DNA of 64,000 bases from CBDFKQ01 sp965248855. Lineage in GTDB: Bacteria > Bacteroidota > Bacteroidia > Cytophagales > 172606-1. The stretch covers positions 486,236-550,235 of the forward strand of contig CBDFKQ010000011.1 in the NCBI GenBank assembly GCA_965248855.1, read 5' to 3'. Position 1 is the stretch's first letter; every line of letters begins with the position of its first letter. The notes below the pieces were generated by a model. The model searched no databases and was not told the DNA's origin. It saw only the letters and a list, made by a program, of their open reading frames with translations. Made by a program: the position numbers and the translations under genes. Below, one piece after another: positions 1-8,631 of the stretch.

Positions 1-2
1 AT

Positions 3-308
3 CAAGCAGAAAGAACAAATACGGGATTGTTTTTGCCACCTACAGTTCAGGAAAAAGAACAAATCAGATCGGGAGTTGTAGTGAAAGTTGGCCCGGGATA
101 TCCTTTTCCCGGAGGATCAGAATATGAAGAATCTTGGAAGGAATCAGAAGAAAAAATAAAATATATGCCTTTACAGGCTAAAGAAGGCGATACTGCAATT
201 TTTTTATTTAAAAATGCTATTGAAGTAAATTATGAAAATATAAAGTATATGATTGTTCCACAGTCTTCAATATTAATGTTGGAAAGGTCTGAGGATTTAT
301 TGAATTAA
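3..308 (+). CDS. GroES-like (Cpn10) co-chaperonin, 5' partial
   Basis: The reading frame is open from the window edge (codon phase starts at base 3) to TAA at 306-308, so the N-terminus is missing. The visible part contains a TGLFLPP...GVVVKVGPG stretch typical of the Cpn10 fold: a mobile-loop-like region followed by the VxxVGPG strand, and near the C-terminus a YMIVPQSSIL strand. Cpn10 proteins cap GroEL in the cytoplasm. Many Bacteroidota carry a second, divergent GroES-like protein, and the extra PFPGGSEYEESW insert suggests this is that paralog rather than the main GroES. No GroEL gene is visible. The gene is followed within 7 bases by a convergent transposase fragment. Confidence 0.72.
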   Translation, partial: QAERTNTGLFLPPTVQEKEQIRSGVVVKVGPGYPFPGGSEYEESWKESEEKIKYMPLQAKEGDTAIFLFKNAIEVNYENIKYMIVPQSSILMLERSEDLLN

Positions 309-314
309 TTGAAA

Positions 315-605
315 TTACAAACTTAATGAAGATTCTTTAGGAGATTTACGACCTCTTCCCATTGAATCGGCCAAGGCTTCTACTCCTCCTTCATGCCAAC
401 GCCTTACCCAATCGTAAATGGTTGAAGGCTTTACGTTAAATATTTGCGCAAGTTCCTTTGTGCTTTTCCCTTCATATAATAATAAAATACATTGGCACCG
501 CACTCGCCAATAATAATTTTCGCCAGTATTAATAATTTGCTCCAGCACTGCTACTTTTTCAGCTTCTAAAGGATTTTTTTGCATATTATAAAAGTTTTTT
601 ATCAT
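315..605 (-). CDS. Truncated IS630-type transposase N-terminal HTH domain
   Basis: The 96-residue product is essentially one helix-turn-helix module: a helical lead-in (residues 10-40), then KSTKELAQIFNVKPSTIYDWVRRW (about 47-70) and a basic GRGRKSPK tail. This is the DNA-binding N-terminal domain seen in IS630-family transposases (HTH_29/winged-helix type). The DDE catalytic domain that should follow is absent, because the frame stops at 315 and the convergent GroES-like gene occupies the next bases. It is therefore probably an IS remnant; a stand-alone HTH protein is the alternative. No terminal inverted repeats or target duplication could be assigned. Confidence 0.6.
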   Translation of the reverse strand: MIKNFYNMQKNPLEAEKVAVLEQIINTGENYYWRVRCQCILLLYEGKSTKELAQIFNVKPSTIYDWVRRWHEGGVEALADSMGRGRKSPKESSLSL

Positions 606-1117
606 ATAAAATTTTATTGAATGAATATAAAATTTTATAATTTTTGTTATGGAATGTTATTATCTCTGAAAAATTTGATTATCTATAAAATCGAATTCTT
701 TTTTAGAGATTAACGTTGCAAAGGAAAAAAAAATATAATAATCAACAAAATATTATAAAACCTTTTTAAGAGTAATTAATGATATTTACAAATTTTATTT
801 TATTAATAGGCATTTATTGAAAATATTATAAAAGGATTTAAGAAAAACGCAGGTTTTAAAATTAAATTACAAAGGGCTTTCTATAGAAAGTGCGAATGGA
901 AATCTTTTTGTGTGTACGAACAAAAAAGATTGGAGCGTACACGGGGATTGCATGGCAAGCCCAAAACATTTAATGAAGATCCTAATATTTTGCAGCATCT
1001 CCTTTTAAAGAACCTTGTTCACTAAATCAGATTAATTAAATGAACAAGGTCAGGAAGGTAGTTGATAAACTATAAGCAATAATGAATTACAATAATAAAT
1101 ACTATCTATTATTATTA
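606..1117. other. Gene-less stretch with several hairpins (possible structured RNA)
   Basis: There is no convincing gene between the HTH fragment and the epimerase. The first 200 bases are plain AT-rich sequence. From about 860 to 1050 the composition is visibly less AT-rich and holds successive inverted repeats: the palindrome CTTTCTATAGAAAG (877-890), GTGTACG/CGTACAC (912-918 with 936-942), GGG.TTGC/GCAA.CCC (944-951 with 955-962) and ACCTTGTTCA/TGAACAAGGT (1012-1021 with 1041-1050). One plus-strand frame is open for 71 codons (810-1025) but has no ATG and no recognisable similarity. A small structured RNA or an IS-derived remnant are both possible. Neither is established. Confidence 0.3.
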
Positions 1118-2287
1118 TTATTTTGAGAAGGTATAAATGGTTGTAGTTTTATAAATATCACCTTTTTTAAGAACAACTGAAGGGAAGGAAGGTTGGTTTG
1201 GAGAATCCGGAAAGTGTTCTGTTTCAAGGCACAATGCAAAGCGATTTTTATAGTTTATTCCGTTTTTACCACTTATTTTTCCGTCAAGAAAATTTCCCGT
1301 GTAAAATTGAATAGCAGGTTCTGTTGTATATACGTCCATTTTTCTTCCACCTATCGGTTCATAAACAGAAGCAGCATGGCTTAATTCATTGTTCTTTTTA
1401 TTTAAAACCCAACAATGATCAAATCCTCCACCAAAAGCTATTTGTTCATCCTTATCATTAATGTGTTTATTAACAGGTGTAAGTTTTCTAAAATCGAAAG
1501 GAGTACCTTCTACAGTTTTTAATTTTCCGGTTGGGATTAAAGTTTTATCTACCGGAAGAAACTTATCTGCATTTATAGTTACTTCATGGTCTAAAATATC
1601 TCGTTTCACATTTCCGGTTAAATTAAAATAACTGTGATTTGTTAAATTTACTATGGTATTTTTATCAGTAGTTGCTTCATAATCAATATGTAAGCTATTG
1701 TCATTATGCAATGAATAAATAACTTTTACAGTTAAATTACCGGGAAATCCTTCTTCCATATCTTTACTGGAATAAGTTAAATTTAACCCATGTGCTGAAT
1801 CTGTTTTAAATCCTTCAGCGTTCCATACCACTTTGTCAAATCCTTTTGTTCCTCCATGTAAATGATTAAGTCCATTATTAACTACTAATGGATATTTTTT
1901 ACCATCTAAGATAAAATTTCCTTTGGCAATTCTATTTCCATATCTACCGATAAGTGCTCCAAAGTAGGGCGTTAATTTATTTAAATAACCCGATAACGAA
2001 TCGTAACCCAATACTATATCTTCAAATTTTCCATTTTTGTCGGGAGTTAATATAGAAGTAATAATACCTCCGTAATTGGTTATTTTTACTTCCAAACCTT
2101 TGTTATTTTTCAATGTATATAAGTATACTTTTTGACCGTCTACTTCTCCAAATAATACCTTATTTTGGATGCTGTCCTTTACAACATTAGCAGATCCTTC
2201 CATGGGTTTCTTTTTATTTTTAGTTTCACAGCTCTGGAAAAGAATTAATGCAAAAAATAGAATTGTTAAATATTTAAGATATTTCAT
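1118..2287 (-). CDS. galM: Aldose 1-epimerase (galactose mutarotase), lipoprotein
   Basis: GalM-family mutarotases interconvert alpha and beta anomers of aldohexoses. Motifs seen in order: NYGGIITSI (71-79), PYFGALIGRYGNRIAKG (107-123), NHLHGG (141-146), NLTNHSYFNL with the catalytic His near 218, GGGFDHCWVL, and CLETEHFPDSPN with the catalytic Glu near 355. The 389-residue length is normal for the bacterial family. The N-terminus is an SPII signal peptide ending in LFQSC (lipidated Cys 20), so the enzyme should sit on the envelope and act on sugars before import, as is common in Bacteroidota. It is transcribed in the same direction as the kinase gene upstream but separated by 78 bases, and no terminator hairpin follows it. 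Confidence 0.93.
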   Translation of the reverse strand: MKYLKYLTILFFALILFQSCETKNKKKPMEGSANVVKDSIQNKVLFGEVDGQKVYLYTLKNNKGLEVKITNYGGIITSILTPDKNGKFEDIVLGYDSLSGYLNKLTPYFGALIGRYGNRIAKGNFILDGKKYPLVVNNGLNHLHGGTKGFDKVVWNAEGFKTDSAHGLNLTYSSKDMEEGFPGNLTVKVIYSLHNDNSLHIDYEATTDKNTIVNLTNHSYFNLTGNVKRDILDHEVTINADKFLPVDKTLIPTGKLKTVEGTPFDFRKLTPVNKHINDKDEQIAFGGGFDHCWVLNKKNNELSHAASVYEPIGGRKMDVYTTEPAIQFYTGNFLDGKISGKNGINYKNRFALCLETEHFPDSPNQPSFPSVVLKKGDIYKTTTIYTFSK

Positions 2288-2365
2288 AAGAAAATACTTT
2301 TAGTGTTTTAAATAAGTTGTAAGTAAAAGAGAATTTTCTAATGAAGCAAAAATAAACTTACGCAC

Positions 2366-4513
2366 TTAATGTTGGGGTTCTTTCCCACGCATAAAAGAAA
2401 GCAGATCCTGAAAATTTTCAGGCATTGCAGGTTTTAATGAAAATGTAAAAATACTTCCTTTCCCTTCCTGACTCACAACCCATATTTGACCACCGGATTT
2501 CTCTACAAATTCTTTACATAAAATGAGTCCTAAACCTGTACCCTTTTCTCCGGCAGTACCTCTATAATTTTTTTTGATGTTGGGGTCAAAAATTGTTTTT
2601 ATAACTTCTTCTTTCATTCCAATACCCGTATCGGAAACGGAAACATGGATCATCCGATTTTTCTTTCGGGTACCAACGATAATTCCTCCTCCGGGATTGG
2701 TAAATTTAATTGCATTTGAAATAAAATTTCTTAGTGCAAACCTTAAATAATTTTCATCTGCATATACACTATGGTCGTAAGGTTCAACTTGTATTTGAAT
2801 ATGTTTAGTTTCAGCAATTTGATTGAGCTGGTTTACAATTTCTTCAATAATAGGTTTTAAAGATAAATTCTTTGGTTCAGGTTCAACCATTCTCATTTGT
2901 AACCTGGCCCATGTTAAAAGATTATCGGTAAGTTGATTTAAATTATTAACCGATTGGCTTAAATCTGATGCTATAAACTTTACTTCCTCGCTTGATAATT
3001 CTTCATAATAATTGGTTAAAACTTCCGTAAACGCAGTAAAAGAAGCAATAGGGCTTTTTAAATCATGGGCTATGATGGAAAAAAATTTATCTTTTGTATT
3101 ATTTAATTCTTCAAGCTCCCTATTTTTTTTATCGATCTCTTCTTTTTGTAGGGCAAGCTCTTCTTTTTGACGATTAATTTCAATGTTTTGTATTCCAAGT
3201 GCCGTAAAGGCAGATTTTCTTTTACTGTTTATAAAAAATAATAAACCGATTAAGCATAAAAGAAGAAGAACGCTTATAATTAAGAAATTCTTTTGCGAAG
3301 CATTTTCCAACGCTATTTTTTGATTTGTAATGTTTTGCAAGCGAAGGCCATAAATTTCGTTCTCCCGTTTATTTTTTTCATAAACTTCTTGCAAACTTGA
3401 TATTTTATTGCTTGTTTTTTTGTTATTCAAACTATCTCTAAGAGAAATGTATAGTTCAAAATATGATAGAGCAGATTTCTCCTGCTCCATATCTTTATAA
3501 TCCTGATAAATACTCAGGTAGGCTTTCTGTAATATTTCCGGATCTGCCGATCCTTTAGCAAGGGTTAATGCTTTTTGATGATAACTGAATGATTGTTTAA
3601 GATCGTTTTGACGAAAATAAACATTTCCAATACTTATGTAAGAATTTGCCAATTGGGCATCATTACCCAGTATGGCAGCTACTTTGCCACTATTTTCAAA
3701 ACAATTTAAAGCCGCGGAATATTCTTTTTGTTGAAAATACAATAAACCAAGGTTGTAATAACTATTTAAAATGCTATAATTATCCTCTATTTCTTTACCG
3801 GAGCTCAATGCCTCATTGTAATAATTTATTGCCCGTTTAAAATCTTTTTTTTCGGTATAATACATTCCAATATTATTACCGGATAAGGCTATACCCGCTT
3901 TATCCTGATTTTTTTCACGAATATCCAATGCCTGAAAAAAATAATCAAGTGCAGCAATAAGATTATGTTGCGCAAGATAAATTATACCCATATTGTCAAG
4001 AGTATTCGCTCGCGTACGTGGGTCAGTTAATTTTTCCGATAATTTTAACCCTTTAAGGAAAATTTCAAGAGCCTTATCTACATTTCCTTTATTATAATAC
4101 ACTTTTCCGAGCCCATTATAACACTCTACTAAGCCCAGGGTATCTGAAAGGGCTTCGAAATCATTTGAAGCTGAAATTAAAAGATCAAGTGCCGGCGCGC
4201 TTTCCCCTTTTATCTGTGAAGCAAGACCGAGGTTTTTCTTACTGTTTGCAATGCCTTTTTTATAGTTTTGTTTTTTCGAAAGCCGAAGAGCTGTTTCAGC
4301 ATAAGCTTTGGAAGAATCCGGGATATTTTTATGAAGTTCAAAGGCAAGATCATTAAGGGCGTTGATGTAATTTTTATCTTTTTCCTTAAACCCTTTAATT
4401 TTTAGTTTTAATGCTTCAACACTATTTTGAGGAAAAGCGTGAAATGAAATAAGAAACAGCAAAATCAAAAAAATTGCTTTTTCTATACCGGTTTTAAAAT
4501 TTTCAAAAAACAT
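2366..4513 (-). CDS. TPR-containing membrane sensor histidine kinase
   Basis: This 715-residue protein starts with a signal peptide (ending SFHAFPQ). It has about seven to eight tetratricopeptide repeats in the presumed periplasm (residues about 60-370), a short coiled coil, one membrane segment (about 410-430), a second coiled coil rich in QKEEI/KKNRELEEL, a HisKA domain with phospho-acceptor His near 483 in SIIAHDLKSPI, and a HATPase_c domain with DTGIGM and GTGLGL boxes. No receiver domain is fused and no response regulator gene is adjacent, so the partner is elsewhere. The stimulus is unknown. TPR kinases of this layout are numerous in Bacteroidota. A 709-base intergenic stretch separates it from the divergent GH8 gene. 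Confidence 0.9.
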   Translation of the reverse strand: MFFENFKTGIEKAIFLILLFLISFHAFPQNSVEALKLKIKGFKEKDKNYINALNDLAFELHKNIPDSSKAYAETALRLSKKQNYKKGIANSKKNLGLASQIKGESAPALDLLISASNDFEALSDTLGLVECYNGLGKVYYNKGNVDKALEIFLKGLKLSEKLTDPRTRANTLDNMGIIYLAQHNLIAALDYFFQALDIREKNQDKAGIALSGNNIGMYYTEKKDFKRAINYYNEALSSGKEIEDNYSILNSYYNLGLLYFQQKEYSAALNCFENSGKVAAILGNDAQLANSYISIGNVYFRQNDLKQSFSYHQKALTLAKGSADPEILQKAYLSIYQDYKDMEQEKSALSYFELYISLRDSLNNKKTSNKISSLQEVYEKNKRENEIYGLRLQNITNQKIALENASQKNFLIISVLLLLCLIGLLFFINSKRKSAFTALGIQNIEINRQKEELALQKEEIDKKNRELEELNNTKDKFFSIIAHDLKSPIASFTAFTEVLTNYYEELSSEEVKFIASDLSQSVNNLNQLTDNLLTWARLQMRMVEPEPKNLSLKPIIEEIVNQLNQIAETKHIQIQVEPYDHSVYADENYLRFALRNFISNAIKFTNPGGGIIVGTRKKNRMIHVSVSDTGIGMKEEVIKTIFDPNIKKNYRGTAGEKGTGLGLILCKEFVEKSGGQIWVVSQEGKGSIFTFSLKPAMPENFQDLLSFMRGKEPQH

Positions 4514-5222
4514 ATCAAATTAATAAACGATTTCAATATTTAGATATTGCAGACAAAGTTATTATTAAAATGTCATACAAAATATAAAAAAGATGAGTGG
4601 TTAAATATACAGTATTCAATATTGTTATTAGTTTCATTTACTAATTGATATTGTATAAAGAACAATTTTTGTTGATTGTAACATTATTGATGCCTTTTTG
4701 TTTTTTTAACTTTATTCAGATAAAAATAAATGTTTGAAAATCCGTCTCCTCAACTTATCAAGTAATTAAATTTTAAAAAAGGAAGTTAACGGTTGCGAGT
4801 GAAGAAAACATTTTTTTACCGCTTGTAGATGGTTTATTAATTTTTCATCTTCGATTTTGTTATTTTACGAAATTATGGTTTCAGCCCTAAATTTTTGTTT
4901 TATTATGACGCTCTGCAACAAATAAACAGATATAATAATATATCTCTAACTAAAACGACATTGATACTTATAAATTAATAATTAAATTATTTTTATTTTA
5001 TATTTAATTTTCTTTTTTTGCTTAGGGAAGCTTAATGGAGAAAACCTTTGATTTTAGTTTGAAGACAATAAGAGCATTTAAAGAAAAAAATATTGGAAAA
5101 ATAACGATAAATTGAATATGCAGCTTAAAATCAAATTGATTTTGTATGAGATATAGTTTAATATTTTATGATATCTGTTAATTAATTATTTAATAAATAT
5201 ATACGTTTAAACTTTTAACTCT
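4514..5222. other. Long AT-rich divergent intergenic region
   Basis: This 709-base gap lies between the divergently transcribed histidine kinase and GH8 genes and must hold both promoters. I see no strong hairpin, no tRNA and no credible gene. The longest small frame with ATG (5035-5115, 26 codons, preceded by AGGGA) has no recognisable product. Confidence 0.5.
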
Positions 5223-6410
5223 GTGGAAAAAAATATAAAAAAACTTTTATCGCATTTCTTGTATTTAACATTGATGTTGGCAAATTTAACTGCAGGCAAT
5301 TTATTGGCTCAGAATAAACCGTTTCCTCAAAATATTACTTATTCGCATGGTTTTAAAACAGGTATTATTACTTCGTCCGATATTCAAACCTATTATTCAG
5401 ACTGGAAAAAAAACTGGCTTAAAAGTGATTGTGGGGCCGATTACTTGAGAGTTGAATTTTCTGACCCTACCGGAACCACAGTATCGGAGGGGATGGGATA
5501 CGGTATGTTAATAGCAGCTTACATGGGAGACAAAACAACCTTTGACAAATTATATGCTTTTGTGAAGAAAAATTGGGGTACCAATAGTTTGATGGGTTGG
5601 AAGGTTGATTGCAATGGTTTTATTAAATCTGCCGGAGGCCATAATGCCGCTACCGATGGTGATGAAGATATTGCTTTTGGTTTATTACTTGCAGATAACC
5701 AATGGGGAGGGTACTCTTTAGAAGCAGCAGGTTATATAAGTCGGATTAAAACGCATTTATATAAGAAGGTAAACGGAAGATGGTTCCAATTACCGGGTGA
5801 CTATTCTAACCCATATCAAAATACTTCTTATCTGTTTCCTTCTTATTACAGGGTTTTTAAAGAGATTTCCGGTGATACCTTTTGGGATGAAGTAATAATC
5901 GATACATATAATGCATTAAATGTATCTCAACATAATGTAACAGGCCTTTTACCTAATGAAGTTAATGAGTTAGGCGCAGCAACAAACCCTTTGGCAAGGC
6001 AAGTTGATTATAACGGTGCGAGGATACCTTGGCGAGTTGTGTCTGATTATCTTTGGTATGGAAATACCAATGCAAAAGATATTTGTAACAAAATGACGGA
6101 TTGGATAAACTCCAAAGGTGGCCTTAAAAATATATATGATGGCTATTCAAGTACTGATGGAACGGCTAACAGTGGCTGGAACCAATCACCCGCCTGGACT
6201 GGAAGTTGGGCATGTGGCGCGATGGTAAAAGATCAATCAACAACTGATAACTTTACCAATTATTTTAAAGCATGCAATTACGATGGCTATTATGCTTCGT
6301 CGTTAAGATTGTTGTACAGCCTTACCTTAACCGGAAACGCTTGGAAGCCTACCGTTGTTAAATCAGGAAAAAATACTCATGGCAAAAACAAACGGGTATA
6401 TAAAAAATAG
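5223..6410 (+). CDS. Secreted glycoside hydrolase family 8 (endoglucanase/chitosanase/xylanase type)
   Basis: GH8 enzymes are inverting endo-acting hydrolases of beta-1,4 glycans. The product (395 residues) shows VSEGMGYGML with the general acid Glu 89, LMGWKVD, and the family signature ATDGDEDIAFGLLLADNQW with Asp 145. Further GH8-like blocks are YLFPSYYRVF, LLPNEVN, VDYNGARIPWR and SPAWTGSW...YYASSLRLLYSL. The start is GTG at 5223, which alone supplies a full signal peptide (MEKNIKKLLSHFLYLTLMLA... ending LLAQ). No carbohydrate-binding or T9SS sorting domain is present; the C-terminus is a short basic tail. Substrate (cellulose, lichenan, chitosan or xylan) cannot be decided from sequence alone. 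It stands alone, not in a SusC/SusD locus. Confidence 0.9.
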   Translation: MEKNIKKLLSHFLYLTLMLANLTAGNLLAQNKPFPQNITYSHGFKTGIITSSDIQTYYSDWKKNWLKSDCGADYLRVEFSDPTGTTVSEGMGYGMLIAAYMGDKTTFDKLYAFVKKNWGTNSLMGWKVDCNGFIKSAGGHNAATDGDEDIAFGLLLADNQWGGYSLEAAGYISRIKTHLYKKVNGRWFQLPGDYSNPYQNTSYLFPSYYRVFKEISGDTFWDEVIIDTYNALNVSQHNVTGLLPNEVNELGAATNPLARQVDYNGARIPWRVVSDYLWYGNTNAKDICNKMTDWINSKGGLKNIYDGYSSTDGTANSGWNQSPAWTGSWACGAMVKDQSTTDNFTNYFKACNYDGYYASSLRLLYSLTLTGNAWKPTVVKSGKNTHGKNKRVYKK

Positions 6411-6532
6411 AACTTAAAATTAGAATCAGATTATTTTCCCTCAACACCGGAACCGGCAATTATAGAACTACAATTGTCGGACATCAGTGGCATTGAATGC
6501 AGATAGAGAATTATAAGCAATTCGGCGAATGC

Positions 6533-6568
6533 AAACTAAAGCCAAAAATGTAAGAATGGCTTTAGTTT
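6533..6568. terminator. Hairpin between convergent genes
   Basis: A perfect 12-bp stem AAACTAAAGCCA / TGGCTTTAGTTT with a 12-base loop lies between the GH8 gene (+) and the coiled-coil gene (-). The flanking T/A tracts are weak, so termination efficiency is uncertain. Confidence 0.5.
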
Positions 6569-6588
6569 AACCTATATAAAAAATAAAC

Positions 6589-7125
6589 TTAACAAGCCAT
6601 TTGAAAGTGTTGTTTTAAAAATATTTTTATGGATTGATTTACAGGATTCTTATCTTCCATTTCTTTAATTTTATTCCAATTGTTAAAGGAATTCGATGTG
6701 GTTATTTCTTTTTTGGCAACCATTTCAAAATTTTTCTTTCGCCCTACAACCATTTCTATATCATTATTTAAAGCGCTTAAAGCCTGTTTTAATTGTTCTA
6801 ATTTGCTTTGATTGAGAACGAGTTTAACCACATCTATTTTACTTTTTCTGAGGTTCAGTCTGAAAAGTTTGTATTCGGCTTTTGTTTTCCATACCGATAG
6901 TTTATCCTTTATTTTTCCTTCTCCCGCTGCTTCAACTGCTGCATTTATCGATTTTAAATTTTTTTCTTCTTCTGCAATTAATATCTCAAGTTCCTCTAAT
7001 TTTAAAAGGCTTTTAAAAATCTTATATTCCAATCTTGCAATTTGATAAATGAATTGCTTTTGTTTTAATGTCAATTTCATTAAAACATTTTCAACAGCAG
7101 CGATGGATGTAAGTGAATTAAGCAT
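6589..7125 (-). CDS. Hypothetical coiled-coil protein
   Basis: I do not recognise this 178-residue family. It has no signal peptide or membrane segment and is almost entirely helical. A leucine/lysine-rich coiled coil runs from about residue 15 to 140, with charged heptad-like stretches such as LLKLEELEILIAEEEKNL. The C-terminal section is basic-acidic mixed and ends QSIKIFLKQHFQMAC. A cytoplasmic structural or adaptor role is plausible but unproven. It stands alone: a terminator-like hairpin and 228 bases lie upstream, and the convergent GH8 gene lies downstream. Confidence 0.6.
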   Translation of the reverse strand: MLNSLTSIAAVENVLMKLTLKQKQFIYQIARLEYKIFKSLLKLEELEILIAEEEKNLKSINAAVEAAGEGKIKDKLSVWKTKAEYKLFRLNLRKSKIDVVKLVLNQSKLEQLKQALSALNNDIEMVVGRKKNFEMVAKKEITTSNSFNNWNKIKEMEDKNPVNQSIKIFLKQHFQMAC

Positions 7126-7289
7126 ATTTTATTTTTTAGATAAGTTTTTTCTCTTTTTTCTATTACATAAATATCGTCATTTTAGTCTGGATGACCTAAT
7201 TTATTGATATTTTGATATTGATATATTCATAATTTAAGAAGAACCGAAAAACTAAATTTTTATACATTTAAAATATTGAGTTTTAAATA

Positions 7290-7317
7290 AAAAAAGCTCC
7301 GTTCAGGAGCTTTTTTA
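7290..7317 (-). terminator. Rho-independent terminator of the esterase gene
   Basis: AAAAAAGCTCC / GGAGCTTTTTT stem with a 5-base loop (GTTCA), flanked by A and T runs on both sides. It lies 36 bases past the stop of the minus-strand esterase gene. Confidence 0.75.
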
Positions 7318-7353
7318 TAAAATTAATTCTTAAAAAGAGATTAATAATCCATA

Positions 7354-8487
7354 TTATTTTTTTAATTCTTTTTTCATTTCATCGACAGCATACATTTCTG
7401 CATCTTTGGCCTGGGGAACAATTACACCCATCCCAAAAAATTCATGTGTAACTCCATCATAATTTTTACTTTCTACTTTAACTCCTGCAGCTTTCATTTT
7501 TTCGACAAGTGCCATTCCTTCACTTTGCAAAGGATCAATTTCGGCAGTGATTATTGTGGTTGGAGGCAGGCCTTTAAGGTTTGCATTTAAAAGATTAATG
7601 CGAACATCTTTACCTTCACTCATATTGTTCAAATAGTTTTTCACAAACCATTTCATCATGGCTTTATTTAAAGGTTTTGCATTTGAATTTTTCTTGTAAG
7701 AAGGCGTTTCCATATCAGAAGCTGCCACAGGGTATACGGCTAAAATTGTTGTTGGTAACATTATACCACTATCACGAGCCTTAATTGCAGTATTAATAGC
7801 CAAATTACCACCCGCACTTTCTCCCGCAACTGCTATTTTTTTTGGATCGCCTTTAATGGAAGTAACGTTTTTCACAACCCAGTCATAAGCTGCGAAAGCA
7901 TCGTTATGTGCTGTAGGAAATTTGTGTTCGGGTGCCAATCTATAAGCTACAGAAACGACAACTGCTCCAATTTTATCTGCCAGTACACTAGCTGAAGCAT
8001 CATAAACATCTAAATCAGCTATTACAAATCCTCCTCCATGGTAATAAACAAGTACAGGAAATGGACCATTACCGGTGTTGGGAGTATAAATTCGCAAGTG
8101 AATTTTACCTCCCTTTACAGGAATATCTTTTCCTGATGTGTCAACATTCGTTTTTGGTAAAGAAACGTGATGTTCATTAATCAAATCCTTGACTGCATCA
8201 GTGGGAGTATGATTTTTTCTGACTTCAAATGCAGTTAAATCAGCAATAGGTTTATCATTATACCCTTCCAGTTTTTCAATAACTGCTAACATTTCGGGTT
8301 TGATATTTGGAGCCCATTCGGGAGAAGATCCCTTTGGTTTTATTTCATCAGAAGTTTTATTGGAGCTGTCAGTTTTAACATTTAAAGTTCGGGTACTGTC
8401 ATTTTTAGAATTTGAAGTTTTGTTCTCACATGAAAACATTAAGAGCATTCCTATAAAAGCAATCGATAAGATTAGCGTATTTTTCAT
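7354..8487 (-). CDS. HSL-family alpha/beta hydrolase (esterase/lipase), lipoprotein
   Basis: Family IV (hormone-sensitive-lipase-like) serine esterase. Counting from the chosen ATG, the oxyanion motif HGGGF begins at His 150, the nucleophile is Ser 224 in GESAGG, the acid is Asp 318 in AEIDPLQSEG, and the general base is His 348 in THEFFGMG, so the whole catalytic triad is intact. The longer frame begins at 8532, but the ATG at 8485-8487 gives a clean SPII signal (MKNTLILSIAFIGMLLMFSC, Cys 20) and is preferred. The linker after the Cys is Ser/Thr/Asn/Lys-rich. It should act at the envelope on short-chain esters, possibly deacetylating glycans, although substrate is not shown. Monocistronic, with hairpins before and after. 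Confidence 0.88.
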   Translation of the reverse strand: MKNTLILSIAFIGMLLMFSCENKTSNSKNDSTRTLNVKTDSSNKTSDEIKPKGSSPEWAPNIKPEMLAVIEKLEGYNDKPIADLTAFEVRKNHTPTDAVKDLINEHHVSLPKTNVDTSGKDIPVKGGKIHLRIYTPNTGNGPFPVLVYYHGGGFVIADLDVYDASASVLADKIGAVVVSVAYRLAPEHKFPTAHNDAFAAYDWVVKNVTSIKGDPKKIAVAGESAGGNLAINTAIKARDSGIMLPTTILAVYPVAASDMETPSYKKNSNAKPLNKAMMKWFVKNYLNNMSEGKDVRINLLNANLKGLPPTTIITAEIDPLQSEGMALVEKMKAAGVKVESKNYDGVTHEFFGMGVIVPQAKDAEMYAVDEMKKELKK

Positions 8488-8567
8488 ATTAATTTTTATA
8501 TTTATTTTTTTAATATAAAAAATTGGTGCCAAGTAGATTATTAAATATGCAATTATAAATTTATTCC

Positions 8568-8609
8568 AAAAAAGAAAATCCTTCCAATATTGAAAGGATT
8601 TTCTTTTTT
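8568..8609 (-). terminator. Strong terminator hairpin
   Basis: A 16-bp stem AAAAAAGAAAATCCTT / AAGGATTTTCTTTTTT (8568-8583 with 8594-8609) lies just downstream of the minus-strand gene ending at 8632. The A/T tracts on either side would allow it to work in both directions. Confidence 0.72.
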
Positions 8610-8631
8610 GAATAACGTTTTAAAAATAAAA

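Noticed and set aside
1041..1075. Similarity of AAGGTCAGGAAGG to the SRP RNA core
   Set aside because: The rest of the conserved SRP RNA domain is absent and the match is short enough to be chance.
5035..5115. 26-codon frame with an AGGGA-like upstream sequence in the long intergenic region
   Set aside because: Too short and without recognisable similarity; purine-rich stretches are common in this AT-rich DNA and Bacteroidota rarely use Shine-Dalgarno sites.
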